Source of the DNA: Arthrobacter sp. PsM3
GTDB taxonomy: Bacteria > Actinomycetota > Actinomycetes > Actinomycetales > Micrococcaceae
DNA length: 64,000 nt
Reading direction: 5' to 3'
Assembly: GCF_030433895.1 (NCBI RefSeq)
Contig: NZ_JARUXE010000001.1
Location: forward strand, 62,001 to 126,000
Shown: in pieces, positions 43,601 to 50,461 of the stretch
How the letters are laid out: each line of letters opens with the position of its first letter
How positions within the stretch are numbered: position 1 is the first letter of the stretch
Program-made: the position numbers and the translations under genes
The notes under the pieces: generated by a model
Database searches by the model: none
Seen by the model: only the letters and a program-made list of their open reading frames with translations
What the model was told of the DNA's origin: nothing

Positions 43601-43650
43601 CGCATAAATCGGTCGAGCCGGACTTCCGTGAGACGGCGGTCGTCGTGCAA
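40627..43650 (-). CDS. Alpha-mannosidase, glycoside hydrolase family 38
   Basis: A 1007-residue enzyme. I start at a TTG (MHDDRRLTEVRLDRFMRERIVPAVY) with AGAGG six bases before it; the longer ATG frame would run through a candidate operator. After an N-terminal beta domain comes the GH38 catalytic domain with zinc-binding HAHIDSAWLWPVRETIRKC and GGMWVESDTNMPGGEAIARQF, which supplies the nucleophile Asp. Large C-terminal beta domains follow. It has no signal peptide, so it acts on imported alpha-mannosides. It is monocistronic between two hairpin-bounded regions. Confidence 0.92.
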   Translation of the reverse strand: MHDDRRLTEVRLDRFMRERIVPAVYPRSEPLTLSSWDVPDEPVPALEALRQRFTPLEHGAAWGRPWSTKWLRLQGQVPDAWGTAPDTSVEIIVDLGFSSDLPGFQCEGIAWRPDGTIVKAISPRNQYIPLKLLGSGMSVDFYVEAAANPDLSQGWTFAATPYGDKATAGNDPKYRLGGIVIAELNQTVWELQQDIRTLSGLMHELPMELPRRHEILRALERMLDVMDPDDVPGTAGAGREALAGVLARPAYASAHHLLATGHAHIDSAWLWPVRETIRKCARTFSNVVALMDEDPGFVFSCSSAQQLAWTKELYPELFERIREKVKTGQFVPVGGMWVESDTNMPGGEAIARQFLEGKSFFLAEFGVECEEAWLPDTFGYSAAMPQIVKAAGSKWFLTQKISWNQVNRMPHHTFDWEGIDGTRLFTHFPPVDSYSSELSGRELAHAERNYRDHGRGTTSLVPFGYGDGGGGPTREMLAAARRTADLEGSPKVEIGPAATFFARAQAEYEALPVWVGEMYLELHRGTYTSQAKTKLGNRRSEHLLREAELWCATAAVRAGYHYPAAELKRLWRLVLLQQFHDILPGSSIAWVHQDAERNYAAVGGQLEEIIAGAAGAMLGAGETDFLLNAAPHERTGVAPLAIAAPAAAGQPVLVTEAAGSFVLDNGIVRAVINADGLLESLTDHASGRDAIAPGQFGNLLELHRDTPNEWDAWDIDAFYRRNVVRLAAARSVAVERSGGDAAVVVERLAGASAVTQRISLAPGAASLAISTAVDWQESEKLLKLGFALDVRADRSASETQFGHVFRPTHLNTSWEAAKFEICAHRWIHVAEPGYGVALSNSSTYGHDVTRTIREDDGGTTTTVRLSLLRAPKFPDPGADRGLHELNVTIRPGASIADAVEEGYRTNLAPRVLKGAHGVEPLLTVSNPALVVEAVKLAEDGSGDVVVRVYESLGERSAGHVRANFGVSGVHPVDLLERPAAAPGVTAAADSAELALRPFQLVTLRFVR

Positions 43651-43690
43651 TGTGTTCCTCTTAGCGCTGGCATGGATGACGTCGAAATGC

Positions 43691-43705
43691 ATCCAATCGA
43701 TGGAT
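43691..43705. promoter_or_regulatory. Candidate operator before the mannosidase gene
   Basis: ATCCAATCGATGGAT has 5-base inverted arms ATCCA/TGGAT around ATCGA. It lies about 40 bases upstream of the chosen start and overlaps the alternative ATG, as expected for a sugar-responsive repressor site. No repressor gene is adjacent. Confidence 0.35.
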
Positions 43706-43753
43706 AAAACTTACTTTGCCGGCGGTCCCAAGCCAGGGGGCACTCAGCGGCGA

Positions 43754-44629
43754 TTAGCCACCTACGGGTACGGGCACGGCGCCCACGCGTCCGGCGCCCG
43801 CATAAACGTTCAGCGAAGTGCCGCGGCTGAACCCGGCCAGCGTGATGCCGCTGGCCTCGGCCAGTTCGACAGCCAGGCTCGACGGCGCGCTTACCGCGGC
43901 CAGAACCGGAATGCCGGCCAGGGCCGCCTTCTGCACCAGTTCGAACGACGCCCGCCCGGAGACCTGGAGCACGGTGCCGCGCAGTGGCAGCATGCCTTCG
44001 CGGAGGGCCCAGCCGACCACCTTGTCCACGGCGTTGTGGCGCCCCACGTCCTCCCGCACGCACAGCAGTTCGGCGGAGCCGTCGTCGGCGATCCGGAACA
44101 GACCGGCAGCGTGCACGCCGCCGGTGACGTCGAAGACGGCCTGGGCTTCCCGCAGCCGGTCCGGAAGGGACGCGAGAGTGGTGATGGGAACCATCAACGG
44201 GTCGCCGGCAGGGCTGAAATGCGAGGACTTGTGCACGGCCTCAATGGAATCCGTGCCGCAGATGCCGCAGGAGCTGGAGGTGAACACGTTTCGCCCGATG
44301 TCCGGCCGGACGACGTCGGGCCTCAGCTGGGCTTCCACCACGTTGAATGTCTGGACGCCGTCCTCGTCTTCCCCGGCGCAGAACCGCAGCGAGACGAGCT
44401 GTTCGGGGCTCCAGATGATGCCTTCGGAGACGAGGAAGCCCGCCACGAGGTCAAAATCGTTCCCCGGGGTCCGCATGGTGACGGAGAAGGACAGGCTGTC
44501 GAGCCGGATTTCCAGCGGCTCCTCGACGGCGAGCACGTCCTCCCGGTAGCGGACCGGGAATTCGAGGGCCTGGGGCGACCCGTCCAGGACGTATTTATGC
44601 ACCTTGCGGCGCTGTGTGACGCGGCCCAT
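43754..44629 (-). CDS. fdhD: Formate dehydrogenase accessory sulfurtransferase FdhD
   Basis: A 291-residue protein that transfers sulfur from IscS to the molybdenum cofactor of formate dehydrogenase. FdhD hallmarks: RTPGNDFDLVAGFLVSEGII, the flexible-loop cysteines in TSSSCGICGTDSIE, FDVTGGVHAAGLF, EDVGRHNAVDKVVGWAL, SGRASFELVQKAALAGIPVLAAVSAPSSLAVELAE. Length is normal. It follows moeA with a 76-base gap in a molybdenum-cofactor cluster; the formate dehydrogenase itself is not in the window. Confidence 0.96.
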   Translation of the reverse strand: MGRVTQRRKVHKYVLDGSPQALEFPVRYREDVLAVEEPLEIRLDSLSFSVTMRTPGNDFDLVAGFLVSEGIIWSPEQLVSLRFCAGEDEDGVQTFNVVEAQLRPDVVRPDIGRNVFTSSSCGICGTDSIEAVHKSSHFSPAGDPLMVPITTLASLPDRLREAQAVFDVTGGVHAAGLFRIADDGSAELLCVREDVGRHNAVDKVVGWALREGMLPLRGTVLQVSGRASFELVQKAALAGIPVLAAVSAPSSLAVELAEASGITLAGFSRGTSLNVYAGAGRVGAVPVPVGG

Positions 44630-44705
44630 CAGGTACTCCTAACCAACATATCTCCATCATGGCAAGCACTGGGCCGGGTGGCCAGCGCGGGTTCAAAAGC
44701 AGGTG

Positions 44706-46136
44706 CTACCCCAGCAGTTCGCTCCAGTCCACGGGGCCGCCGTTTCCGGCAGGCTTCCGGGCAGGCCGCTTGGGGGCCGGTTTGTCCTTTGCCGCCGCAG
44801 GATCCGGAAGGGGCGCGCCCCAGGGAAGGGCGAAGGCCGGAACGAGTTCCCCCAGCTGCACGCCATGCGGCGGGACCACCAGGACACCGTCGGCCGCGGC
44901 CAGCCCGCGCATCATTCCCGGGCCGGTGTGCTGTGCCGGGGAGGCCATGCCGTAGAGCAGCCGAAAGGGCATCAGCCGGGTCCGGCCGGGGTCGGGCTCG
45001 ATTATGGATCCACAGGGTACCTCGGTGACCTGAGGCAGCGTCCGGTGCCCCAGTGCCGCCAGGAGCGGGGCGCCGATGGTTGACAGGGCCATCATGGCGG
45101 CCAGCGGATTGCCCGGCAGCCCGATGATGAACCTGCCGTCCGGCAGTTCCGCCAGGACGGCGGGATGGCCTGGCCGCATGGCGATGCCGTCGATGAGCAG
45201 ACGGCCGCCAAGCTCGGCGACGGAGCGCCGCAGGTGGTCGGTGCCGGACCGGCCGGTGCCGCCTGTGGTGATCACGACGTCGGCGGGCAACGGCTCGGCG
45301 GCGGAACGCCCGGGAAGCTGCCCCGCGGCGGCTTCCGCGATGTCCTCCGCCGGTTCGGGGTCCTCGAGCGCGGCAAGCCACTCGGCATAGCTGTCGCCAA
45401 TTTTTGTTTGGCCGGTGCAGATTCCCCCGAGCATTTCCACGACGCCGGCGAGCTGGGGACCGAAGGTGTCGCGCACTTGCCCGGGCTGCGGGATGCCCGC
45501 CGTGATCACCTCGGAGCCGGTGAATACCAGCCGGACAATTGCTTTGCCGACCACCTGGAGGCTGTCGTGGCCGGCGAGGGCCGCCAGCGCCAGGTGGGCG
45601 GGGTTGAGCGGCGTGCCGCTCTTGATCAGCACTTCCCCGGCACCGGCTTCCTGCCCGGCCTTCCGGATATGTTCGCCGTTCCGCGGCTCACCGGGCTTGG
45701 CGCCGCCGGCAAGCTGCAGGACCGGCAACCCCTCCTCATCGCTGGCGATGGTGCCGCTTTCGCTGCGCAGCACGGCCTTCGCCCCGGGAGGAATCAGTCC
45801 GCCCGTGACGATCGGGCTGGCCTGGTGGGGTGCCAGCCGTTGGCCGGGTTCCGCGAGGATCCAGGGTCCGCTGCCGTTGACCGCCCAGCCGTCCATGGCG
45901 GAGGAGGCATAGTGCGGCAGGTCCACGAGTGCTTCCACATCGGCGGCAAGCGTCCGCCCCAGGGCCTCGCGCAGGGCGACGGGGGCAGCGGGAACGGGAG
46001 TCGCGCAGTCGAAGGCAAGCTGCCAGGCCTCCTGCCAGGTGTGCGCGAGGTGCCGGTGCGGCGCATCGGGTTCCGCGCCGGATGCAGGCTCAACCCCGGC
46101 GGCAGCTGCGCCGCCGTGAGGGGGTGCAGGTGTCAT
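44706..46136 (-). CDS. moeA: Molybdopterin molybdenumtransferase MoeA
   Basis: A 476-residue enzyme inserting molybdate into adenylated molybdopterin. An additional Ala/Pro-rich N-terminus (about 30 residues) precedes the MoeA core: LPHYASSAMDGWAVNG, GGLIPPGAKAVLRSE, EHIRKAGQEAGAGEVLI, VFTGSEVI, DVVITTGGTGRSGTDHLR (MoCF domain), FIIGLPGNPLAAMMAL. The C-terminus has an Ala/Pro/Lys-rich tail. The start overlaps the stop of the DUF6457 gene (ATGA), showing a single operon mobA-DUF6457-moeA, probably continuing into fdhD. Confidence 0.95.
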   Translation of the reverse strand: MTPAPPHGGAAAAGVEPASGAEPDAPHRHLAHTWQEAWQLAFDCATPVPAAPVALREALGRTLAADVEALVDLPHYASSAMDGWAVNGSGPWILAEPGQRLAPHQASPIVTGGLIPPGAKAVLRSESGTIASDEEGLPVLQLAGGAKPGEPRNGEHIRKAGQEAGAGEVLIKSGTPLNPAHLALAALAGHDSLQVVGKAIVRLVFTGSEVITAGIPQPGQVRDTFGPQLAGVVEMLGGICTGQTKIGDSYAEWLAALEDPEPAEDIAEAAAGQLPGRSAAEPLPADVVITTGGTGRSGTDHLRRSVAELGGRLLIDGIAMRPGHPAVLAELPDGRFIIGLPGNPLAAMMALSTIGAPLLAALGHRTLPQVTEVPCGSIIEPDPGRTRLMPFRLLYGMASPAQHTGPGMMRGLAAADGVLVVPPHGVQLGELVPAFALPWGAPLPDPAAAKDKPAPKRPARKPAGNGGPVDWSELLG

Positions 46137-46420
46137 GCCCCGGAGGCTTCGGTGGCCGCGTAGTCCGTGGCGAGTTTGCGGGCCACGCCCATCGCTGCGT
46201 GCATGGAAACGGCATCCGTGGCCTGCCCGGAGCCCGAGGCCAGGCCGGCCGCGAAACCGGCGATGAAGGTCGTCAGTGGAGCGGCCGGGCGCACCACAGA
46301 GTGCGCCGCCACCCCGGCGAGGGCCAGGACCTCGTTCACGTCAACCTCGACGTCTTCCAGTTCCAGGGCCTGAAGCAGGGCACGGCACCAGTCTTCCAGC
46401 GTTTCATCCTGGGTTTTCAC
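46133..46420 (-). CDS. DUF6457 domain protein of the molybdenum-cofactor operon
   Basis: A 95-residue small helical protein: MKTQDETLEDWCRALLQALELEDVEVDVNEVLALAGVAAHSVVRPAAPLTTFIAGFAAG. DUF6457 proteins are encoded next to, or fused to, MobA in actinobacteria and are annotated only as molybdopterin-guanine-dinucleotide-related. Here it overlaps mobA by 17 bases upstream and moeA by 4 bases downstream, so it is translationally tied to both. A role as partner of MobA or in cofactor hand-off is inference. Confidence 0.87.
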   Translation of the reverse strand: MKTQDETLEDWCRALLQALELEDVEVDVNEVLALAGVAAHSVVRPAAPLTTFIAGFAAGLASGSGQATDAVSMHAAMGVARKLATDYAATEASGA

Positions 46421-47126
46421 CGTTTGCCTCCAAGGTCGAATTCAGCTGGGGAGTCCCGGGCCGGCTGCCGGACTGGCGGCCGCGGTCATGGCCGTCGCTG
46501 CCACTCCCGCCGGGCGGGCGGGTCACCCCTAATGCGGACGCATCGTCCCAAGTATCCACATCATCGGTGGACCCCTTGGGGACGCTGACCTCCCGCACCT
46601 CCAGCCTAGCAAGAAGGGAGAACACCGAAGCGTTTTCAAGCGTGCCGCGCTGGGCGGCCTCGGCAATGCGTCGTTGTAGCGCGGCTGTGCCATATAGGCC
46701 CACCAGGGGCTGCCGGCGCCCGTCAGCGGACACTGCCACCAGCCCGTCCACCGGGGGACCTTCCGCAGCCGCCTCCAGCAACACCCGGACGGCGGCGCCC
46801 GCCCGTGGCATGTCGCAGGCCAGGACCAGGGTGTACGGGGCGGGAACTCGGCGGTGGGGTTCCCGGCCGCGGTCCTGCGCCAGCGCGGACAGCCCTGCGG
46901 CGATGGCCGCGGCGGGTCCGGCGTACGGCGGCTCCTCCCGGCAGCTCCGAACACCCTCAGGCAGCACCCCCGGGTCGGGCCCCACGACGGCGGTTGCCGC
47001 CGCGGCACGGGCGGCCAGCAGGGCGCGCTCAAGGAGGGTAGCGCCGTCGTGCATCAGCCCGGACTTGGCGACGCCGCCCAGACGGGAGGACCTCCCGCCG
47101 GACAGAATGACAGCATCAAATTCCAC
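46404..47126 (-). CDS. mobA: Molybdenum cofactor guanylyltransferase (MobA-like NTP transferase)
   Basis: A 240-residue nucleotidyltransferase with the MobA N-terminal signature (AVILSGGRSSRLGGVAKSGL), the YTLVLACDMPRAGA metal-binding Asp motif, LVAVSADGRRQPLVGLYG and a C-terminal VDTWDDASAL (the NDxxD-like end). It attaches GMP to molybdopterin to form MGD used by formate dehydrogenase and nitrate reductase. The C-terminal 35 residues are Gly/Ser-rich and overlap the next gene. First gene of the moco operon. Confidence 0.9.
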   Translation of the reverse strand: MEFDAVILSGGRSSRLGGVAKSGLMHDGATLLERALLAARAAAATAVVGPDPGVLPEGVRSCREEPPYAGPAAAIAAGLSALAQDRGREPHRRVPAPYTLVLACDMPRAGAAVRVLLEAAAEGPPVDGLVAVSADGRRQPLVGLYGTAALQRRIAEAAQRGTLENASVFSLLARLEVREVSVPKGSTDDVDTWDDASALGVTRPPGGSGSDGHDRGRQSGSRPGTPQLNSTLEANGENPG

Positions 47127-47180
47127 CCGCCCAGCCTAACGCGGCCGGGGGATATCCCGGACCACAGGAAGGGGCCTGCC

Positions 47181-47687
47181 TCAGGCCGCGGATTCCGGCA
47201 GCAGGAAAGGGTCCCAGGCCGGCGTCGGCTTCTCAAGTTCCTTGATCTGCCAGGTTGTTCCCCGTGGCGGCGCAGGGGTGAAGCTGAGCTTCCACCCCAT
47301 TTCCCCCGGAGTGTGGTCACCCTTGGCGTTGTTGCACCTCAGGCAGGCAGCGACGAGATTCTCCCAGGAATCCGCGCCGCCCCTGGATTTGGGCTGGACA
47401 TGATCGATGGTGTGGGCAGCTTTGCCGCAGTAGGCACAGCGTTGTCCGTCCCGGCGGAGCACACCCCGGCGGCTGACCGCCGTTACGGTGTTGTACCGGG
47501 GCCTGATGTAGCGATTCAACAGAATCACCGAGGGACGGCCCAGGACGTCCTGCGGTCCGACGACAGGATCGTCGCCTTCCGCAACGACGCTGGCCTTCCC
47601 GGTCAGCACAAGGACGAGCGCCCGGCGGAAGGTCACAACCGCCAGCGGTTCATATCCAGCATTCAGAACGAGAGTGCGCATCCGCAT
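47181..47687 (-). CDS. HNH endonuclease family protein
   Basis: A 168-residue protein common in actinobacteria, opening MRMRTLVLNAGYEPLAVVTFRRALVLVLTGKASVV and containing a complete HNH/zinc domain: CAYCGKAAHTIDHVQPKSRGGADSWENLVAACLRCNNAKGDHTP, with two CxxC pairs plus DH and N..H catalytic residues. The C-terminus (GWKLSFTPAPPRGTTW) is conserved. These stand-alone HNH proteins have no assigned biological role and are not part of a restriction cluster here. It is monocistronic; the 214 bases upstream carry a strong terminator of the next gene. Confidence 0.9.
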   Translation of the reverse strand: MRMRTLVLNAGYEPLAVVTFRRALVLVLTGKASVVAEGDDPVVGPQDVLGRPSVILLNRYIRPRYNTVTAVSRRGVLRRDGQRCAYCGKAAHTIDHVQPKSRGGADSWENLVAACLRCNNAKGDHTPGEMGWKLSFTPAPPRGTTWQIKELEKPTPAWDPFLLPESAA

Positions 47688-47841
47688 ACCTCTTCACGGC
47701 CGCACCCGCCAGGGGCACGAGGGCCGGCTGCCCTCTGCATGGTCGGGCTATGGATCGACAAAACAAGAGTAAACACTGAGGTGCCGTTTCACCGAATTTT
47801 TTTGCCCGCCGCGGGCTGTGCCGTCTGAGGTTCACGCTCCG

Positions 47842-47887
47842 GCAACACAAAGGACCCCCGCCATTTGGCGGGGGTCCTTTGTGTTGC
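47842..47887. terminator. Strong terminator of the NlpC/P60 gene
   Basis: Perfect 21-base arms (47842-47862 and 47867-47887) with loop ATTT, centred on AGGACCCCCGCC. It begins 15 bases after the NlpC/P60 stop on the minus strand and contains TTTGTGTT/AACACAAA at its base. Confidence 0.93.
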
Positions 47888-47901
47888 TAGCCGCTTAGGT
47901 C

Positions 47902-48660
47902 TTAGCGGCCGACGCGGATGAACACCGGGCCGGAGCCGACGTTGACGGTCTGCAGGGACGTGGTCCCGCCGTTCCAGCCACCGTGGACGGCCATGCCGTT
48001 GCCGACGTAAACAGCGATGTGGGCCATGCCCGAGCCACCGTTTGCGTAGTACGCAAGGTCGCCGGGGAGTGCCTCGGCGGCGCTTACGGTGCGGCCCAGG
48101 GACAGGTATCCTGCCGGCCAGCCGTGGTAGTTGATGCCCGCAGCAGCCAGCGCGTTCGTGGCAAGTGCGGTGCAGTCCTGGCTGATGCCGATCTGGGCGT
48201 ACGCAGCCGCGGCGATCGTGGCGCCCATGCCGCTGGCAACGGCCAGAGCCGGGGTGGCGGCAGTGGAGGCGGTAGCGCCGGCGTTCGTGCCTGCGGCCGG
48301 GACGGCGGCGGGGGTTTCCTGCACCTTGACGACGGGCTTCGGGGCCTCGACGACGGGGGCCGGTGACGTGGTGACAGCCGGCTTCTCGTAGGAGATCGCG
48401 ATGGTCGAAGCAGCCGAGATGGTCGCCGGGGAGGCTGACTGGACTTCGAGCGTGGAAGCGGAGGTGGAGTCGCGCTGGATATTGGTCTCAGCAGCGTTGG
48501 CTGCGATACCGCTGGTCAGGACGAGGCCGGAAGCAGCTGCGATAACTGCAGCCTGGCGACCCATGCCGCCGGCGTTGTCGCCGACAGCTTTGGCAATGAC
48601 GGCCAGCGAGTTGGTCTTGGTGACCTCGGCGCGGTGCCGTGCGTTTGCACGAGTAGTCAT
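47902..48660 (-). CDS. Secreted NlpC/P60 (C40) peptidoglycan hydrolase
   Basis: A 252-residue exported enzyme. A long signal (basic first 20 residues, then GGMGRQAAVIAAASGLVLTSGIAANA with Ala-x-Ala cleavage near residue 56), an Ala/Thr/Pro-rich wall-spanning linker, and a C-terminal C40 domain with the catalytic Cys in SQDCTALATNAL, His in GSGMAHIAVYVG and a third polar residue in VHGGW. It probably cleaves stem peptides during growth or resuscitation. It is preceded by a c-di-AMP riboswitch with a 315-base leader, so expression should fall when c-di-AMP is high. Confidence 0.9.
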   Translation of the reverse strand: MTTRANARHRAEVTKTNSLAVIAKAVGDNAGGMGRQAAVIAAASGLVLTSGIAANAAETNIQRDSTSASTLEVQSASPATISAASTIAISYEKPAVTTSPAPVVEAPKPVVKVQETPAAVPAAGTNAGATASTAATPALAVASGMGATIAAAAYAQIGISQDCTALATNALAAAGINYHGWPAGYLSLGRTVSAAEALPGDLAYYANGGSGMAHIAVYVGNGMAVHGGWNGGTTSLQTVNVGSGPVFIRVGR

Positions 48661-48974
48661 TAAGTTCTCTCTTTCGTGATCCTGGGTCCGCGCTTTTCAG
48701 GCGCGGGCTGAGGACGCTCCGGCATCTTGGGGGTACGCCGGATCGCCCCGAAATGGGTTACTTAGCGAAGGGTGTACTGCGAAGACGCGCCAAAAGCGGG
48801 AACTGCGTGCAGGTGCTTGGCCTGCGGGCCGGTCTCAGCAGAGCTTGAGACGGCGGCATGGAATCCGTTCCGGGCACCAAAAAGGGCGGTACGGACATTG
48901 GATTCCAGCGGGCTCGTTAGAGCCGCGCAAGCGCGGTGACGCGCAGCATTGTGGCGTGAAGACACGAAAGTAGC
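48661..48974 (-). other. Long 5' leader between riboswitch and NlpC/P60 gene
   Basis: About 315 untranslated bases. It contains a CCGCGC-TT-GCGCGG hairpin near 48930 and a CCGCGC-type hairpin around 48690-48710, both possible terminator/antiterminator parts. An 86-codon frame (48762-49022, minus) crosses the riboswitch core and is probably not a gene. Confidence 0.5.
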
Positions 48975-49110
48975 CTCTCCCAATGCCTGCGAGGTGAGCT
49001 GTCGGATTCGGATGGGAGTCACCCGGCCGCGCTGCTTCCTGGGAAGCTTTGCGACTTAACCCCAAGGTCTTCTTGCGAAGACCAAAATTGGTTCCCCCGC
49101 CCCTGCCAGA
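48975..49110 (-). promoter_or_regulatory. ydaO/yuaA-type c-di-AMP riboswitch (NlpC/P60 gene)
   Basis: The minus strand shows the conserved blocks in order: CAGGGGCGGGGGAACCAA (about 49087-49106), TTGGGGTTAAGTCGC (49052-49066) and CCGAATCCGACAGCTCACC (about 48992-49010) followed by TCGCAGGC. These are the ydaO-class core segments typically found before resuscitation and cell-wall hydrolase genes in actinobacteria. The class senses c-di-AMP and turns expression off. Confidence 0.9.
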
Positions 49111-49166
49111 CGATGTCATGCGAACGGACCTTGAGCGGTGGCAGAGCTAGGCAATCCACTCAAGAG

Positions 49167-49189
49167 CGCCAACTTCGGAAAAGTTGGCG
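49167..49189 (-). terminator. Terminator of the M23 peptidase gene
   Basis: CGCCAACTT (49167-49175) pairs with AAGTTGGCG (49181-49189) around a 5-base loop, followed on the minus strand by CTCTTG. It lies about 90 bases past the M23 stop and upstream of the next riboswitch. Confidence 0.65.
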
Positions 49190-49276
49190 TAGGTCAAACG
49201 GTACAGCAGTTGGGCCGCAATGTCACATTCAGATCACGGCATGTCACAAGAATGCGAGAGTGCCCCATCAGCTTTG

Positions 49277-50098
49277 TTAAAGCCAGCCGGTCGGGTCAAC
49301 GACTTCGCCGTTGACCATGACCTCAAAGTGAAGGTGGCAGCCCGTCGAGGCGCCGGTGGTTCCACTCATTGCCACGACGTCGCCGCGGGAGACCTTCTGG
49401 CCAACCTTGACGCTGGCCGAGGACAGGTGGTTGTAGGTGGTCTCCAGGCCGTTGCCGTGGTCGATCACCACCCGGTTTCCGCCGCCGTAGGGATGCCATC
49501 CGTTGAAAGTAACGGTGCCGCTGGCGGCCGCATGGACGGCCGTGCCGCACTGGGCAGAGTAGTCCTGGCCACGGTGGAACTCCCCGGCGCCGCCGGTGAT
49601 GGGGCTGACGCGGTAGCCGAAGGGCGACGCGGTGTTCATCACGTCCAGGGGTGCCCCGAGGGTGCCGGCGGAGGCCGCCCGGGTGATCGAGCCGACGGAT
49701 TGGGCGCTCAGCAACTGCTTGAGCTTTCCGTCCGGGTCTCCCTGGGTGGTGACCGCGGTGCGGTTGAAGTCGATCTTGGCCTCGGCGGCGGTGACGTCCG
49801 GTTGGACGGCAGCCGAAATGGATCCAGAGGCGGATGCGGCGTCCGTGGCCATGACAGGTCCCGTGGCGGGAACGGTGACAGTGAGGACCAGTCCCGTGGC
49901 GGCCAGGGCGATGCCGGCCTTTTGCCCAACGCCGCTTGCGGCGGCAAAGTCTGTTACCTGGCGGAACGGACTGCGGCGGCCCCTGCGTTCATCACGGTGC
50001 GCGTCACGCGGGCGGTCTGCCAGGACGGCGACGGCCGGACGCGGCTCCGGAGCGGGACCGGAAGCACGGCGGCGGCCCTTGGCGGTCTGGATGGTCAA
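49277..50098 (-). CDS. Secreted M23 family metallopeptidase (peptidoglycan endopeptidase)
   Basis: A 273-residue exported enzyme with a very basic N-terminus, hydrophobic segment ALAATGLVLTVTVPATGPVMA, a linker of about 70 residues and a C-terminal LytM/M23 domain: zinc ligands in EFHRGQDYSA and CHLHFEV, plus the conserved NHLSSASVKVGQKVSRGDVVAMSGTTGASTG core. It cleaves peptidoglycan crosslinks. The start is TTG with AGAGG eight bases upstream; that site is part of the 3' side of the preceding c-di-AMP riboswitch, so translation itself is likely to be controlled. Confidence 0.92.
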   Translation of the reverse strand: MTIQTAKGRRRASGPAPEPRPAVAVLADRPRDAHRDERRGRRSPFRQVTDFAAASGVGQKAGIALAATGLVLTVTVPATGPVMATDAASASGSISAAVQPDVTAAEAKIDFNRTAVTTQGDPDGKLKQLLSAQSVGSITRAASAGTLGAPLDVMNTASPFGYRVSPITGGAGEFHRGQDYSAQCGTAVHAAASGTVTFNGWHPYGGGNRVVIDHGNGLETTYNHLSSASVKVGQKVSRGDVVAMSGTTGASTGCHLHFEVMVNGEVVDPTGWL

Positions 50099-50102
50099 GA
50101 AC

Positions 50103-50295
50103 GGTTCCTCTCTGGAGAGCCTGCGGGGTTAGCTGTCGGATTCGGGTCAGAGAGATCAAAGACCCGGCCCGCCGTAGCAAGCACCCAGGCACAGAGGCAT
50201 CCAAAGGAGCCCTCGGTGGAGCGTGCTTGCCGCTGACGGACTTCACCCCAAGGCTGTTGAACAGCCGGAAGTGGTTCCCCCGCCCCTGCCAGAAA
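50103..50295 (-). promoter_or_regulatory. ydaO/yuaA-type c-di-AMP riboswitch (M23 gene)
   Basis: Conserved blocks on the minus strand: CAGGGGCGGGGGAACCAC (about 50271-50288), CTTGGGGTGAAG (50241-50252) and CCCGAATCCGACAGCTAACC (about 50127-50146). P1 pairs TTTCTGG (50289-50295) with CCAGAGA (50109-50115), directly abutting the GAGG used as ribosome-binding site. The aptamer ends only about ten bases before the start codon. A -10-like TATAGT lies upstream near 50375. Confidence 0.92.
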
Positions 50296-50424
50296 GGTGA
50301 CTCTGGGACTGATCCGCTGGCAGAGCTCGGCTCGGATCAGATAACGCTTTGGTATCGGTACTGGCTTTCAACTATAGGCGATGAAGCCGTCGAGAGATAA
50401 ATCCGTTATCGACTCTGTGCACAA

Positions 50425-50444
50425 CTCATGGGTCGTCCCATGAG
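50425..50444 (-). terminator. Hairpin downstream of dtxR
   Basis: CTCATGGG (50425-50432) pairs perfectly with CCCATGAG (50437-50444) around TCGT, 17 bases past the dtxR stop on the minus strand and before the promoter region of the M23 riboswitch. No long T-tract. Confidence 0.55.
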
Positions 50445-50461
50445 CGGATGACTAGCGCCGG

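Noticed and set aside
48762..49022. 86-codon frame in the NlpC/P60 leader
   Set aside because: It runs through the conserved riboswitch core, has no ribosome-binding site and no recognisable features.
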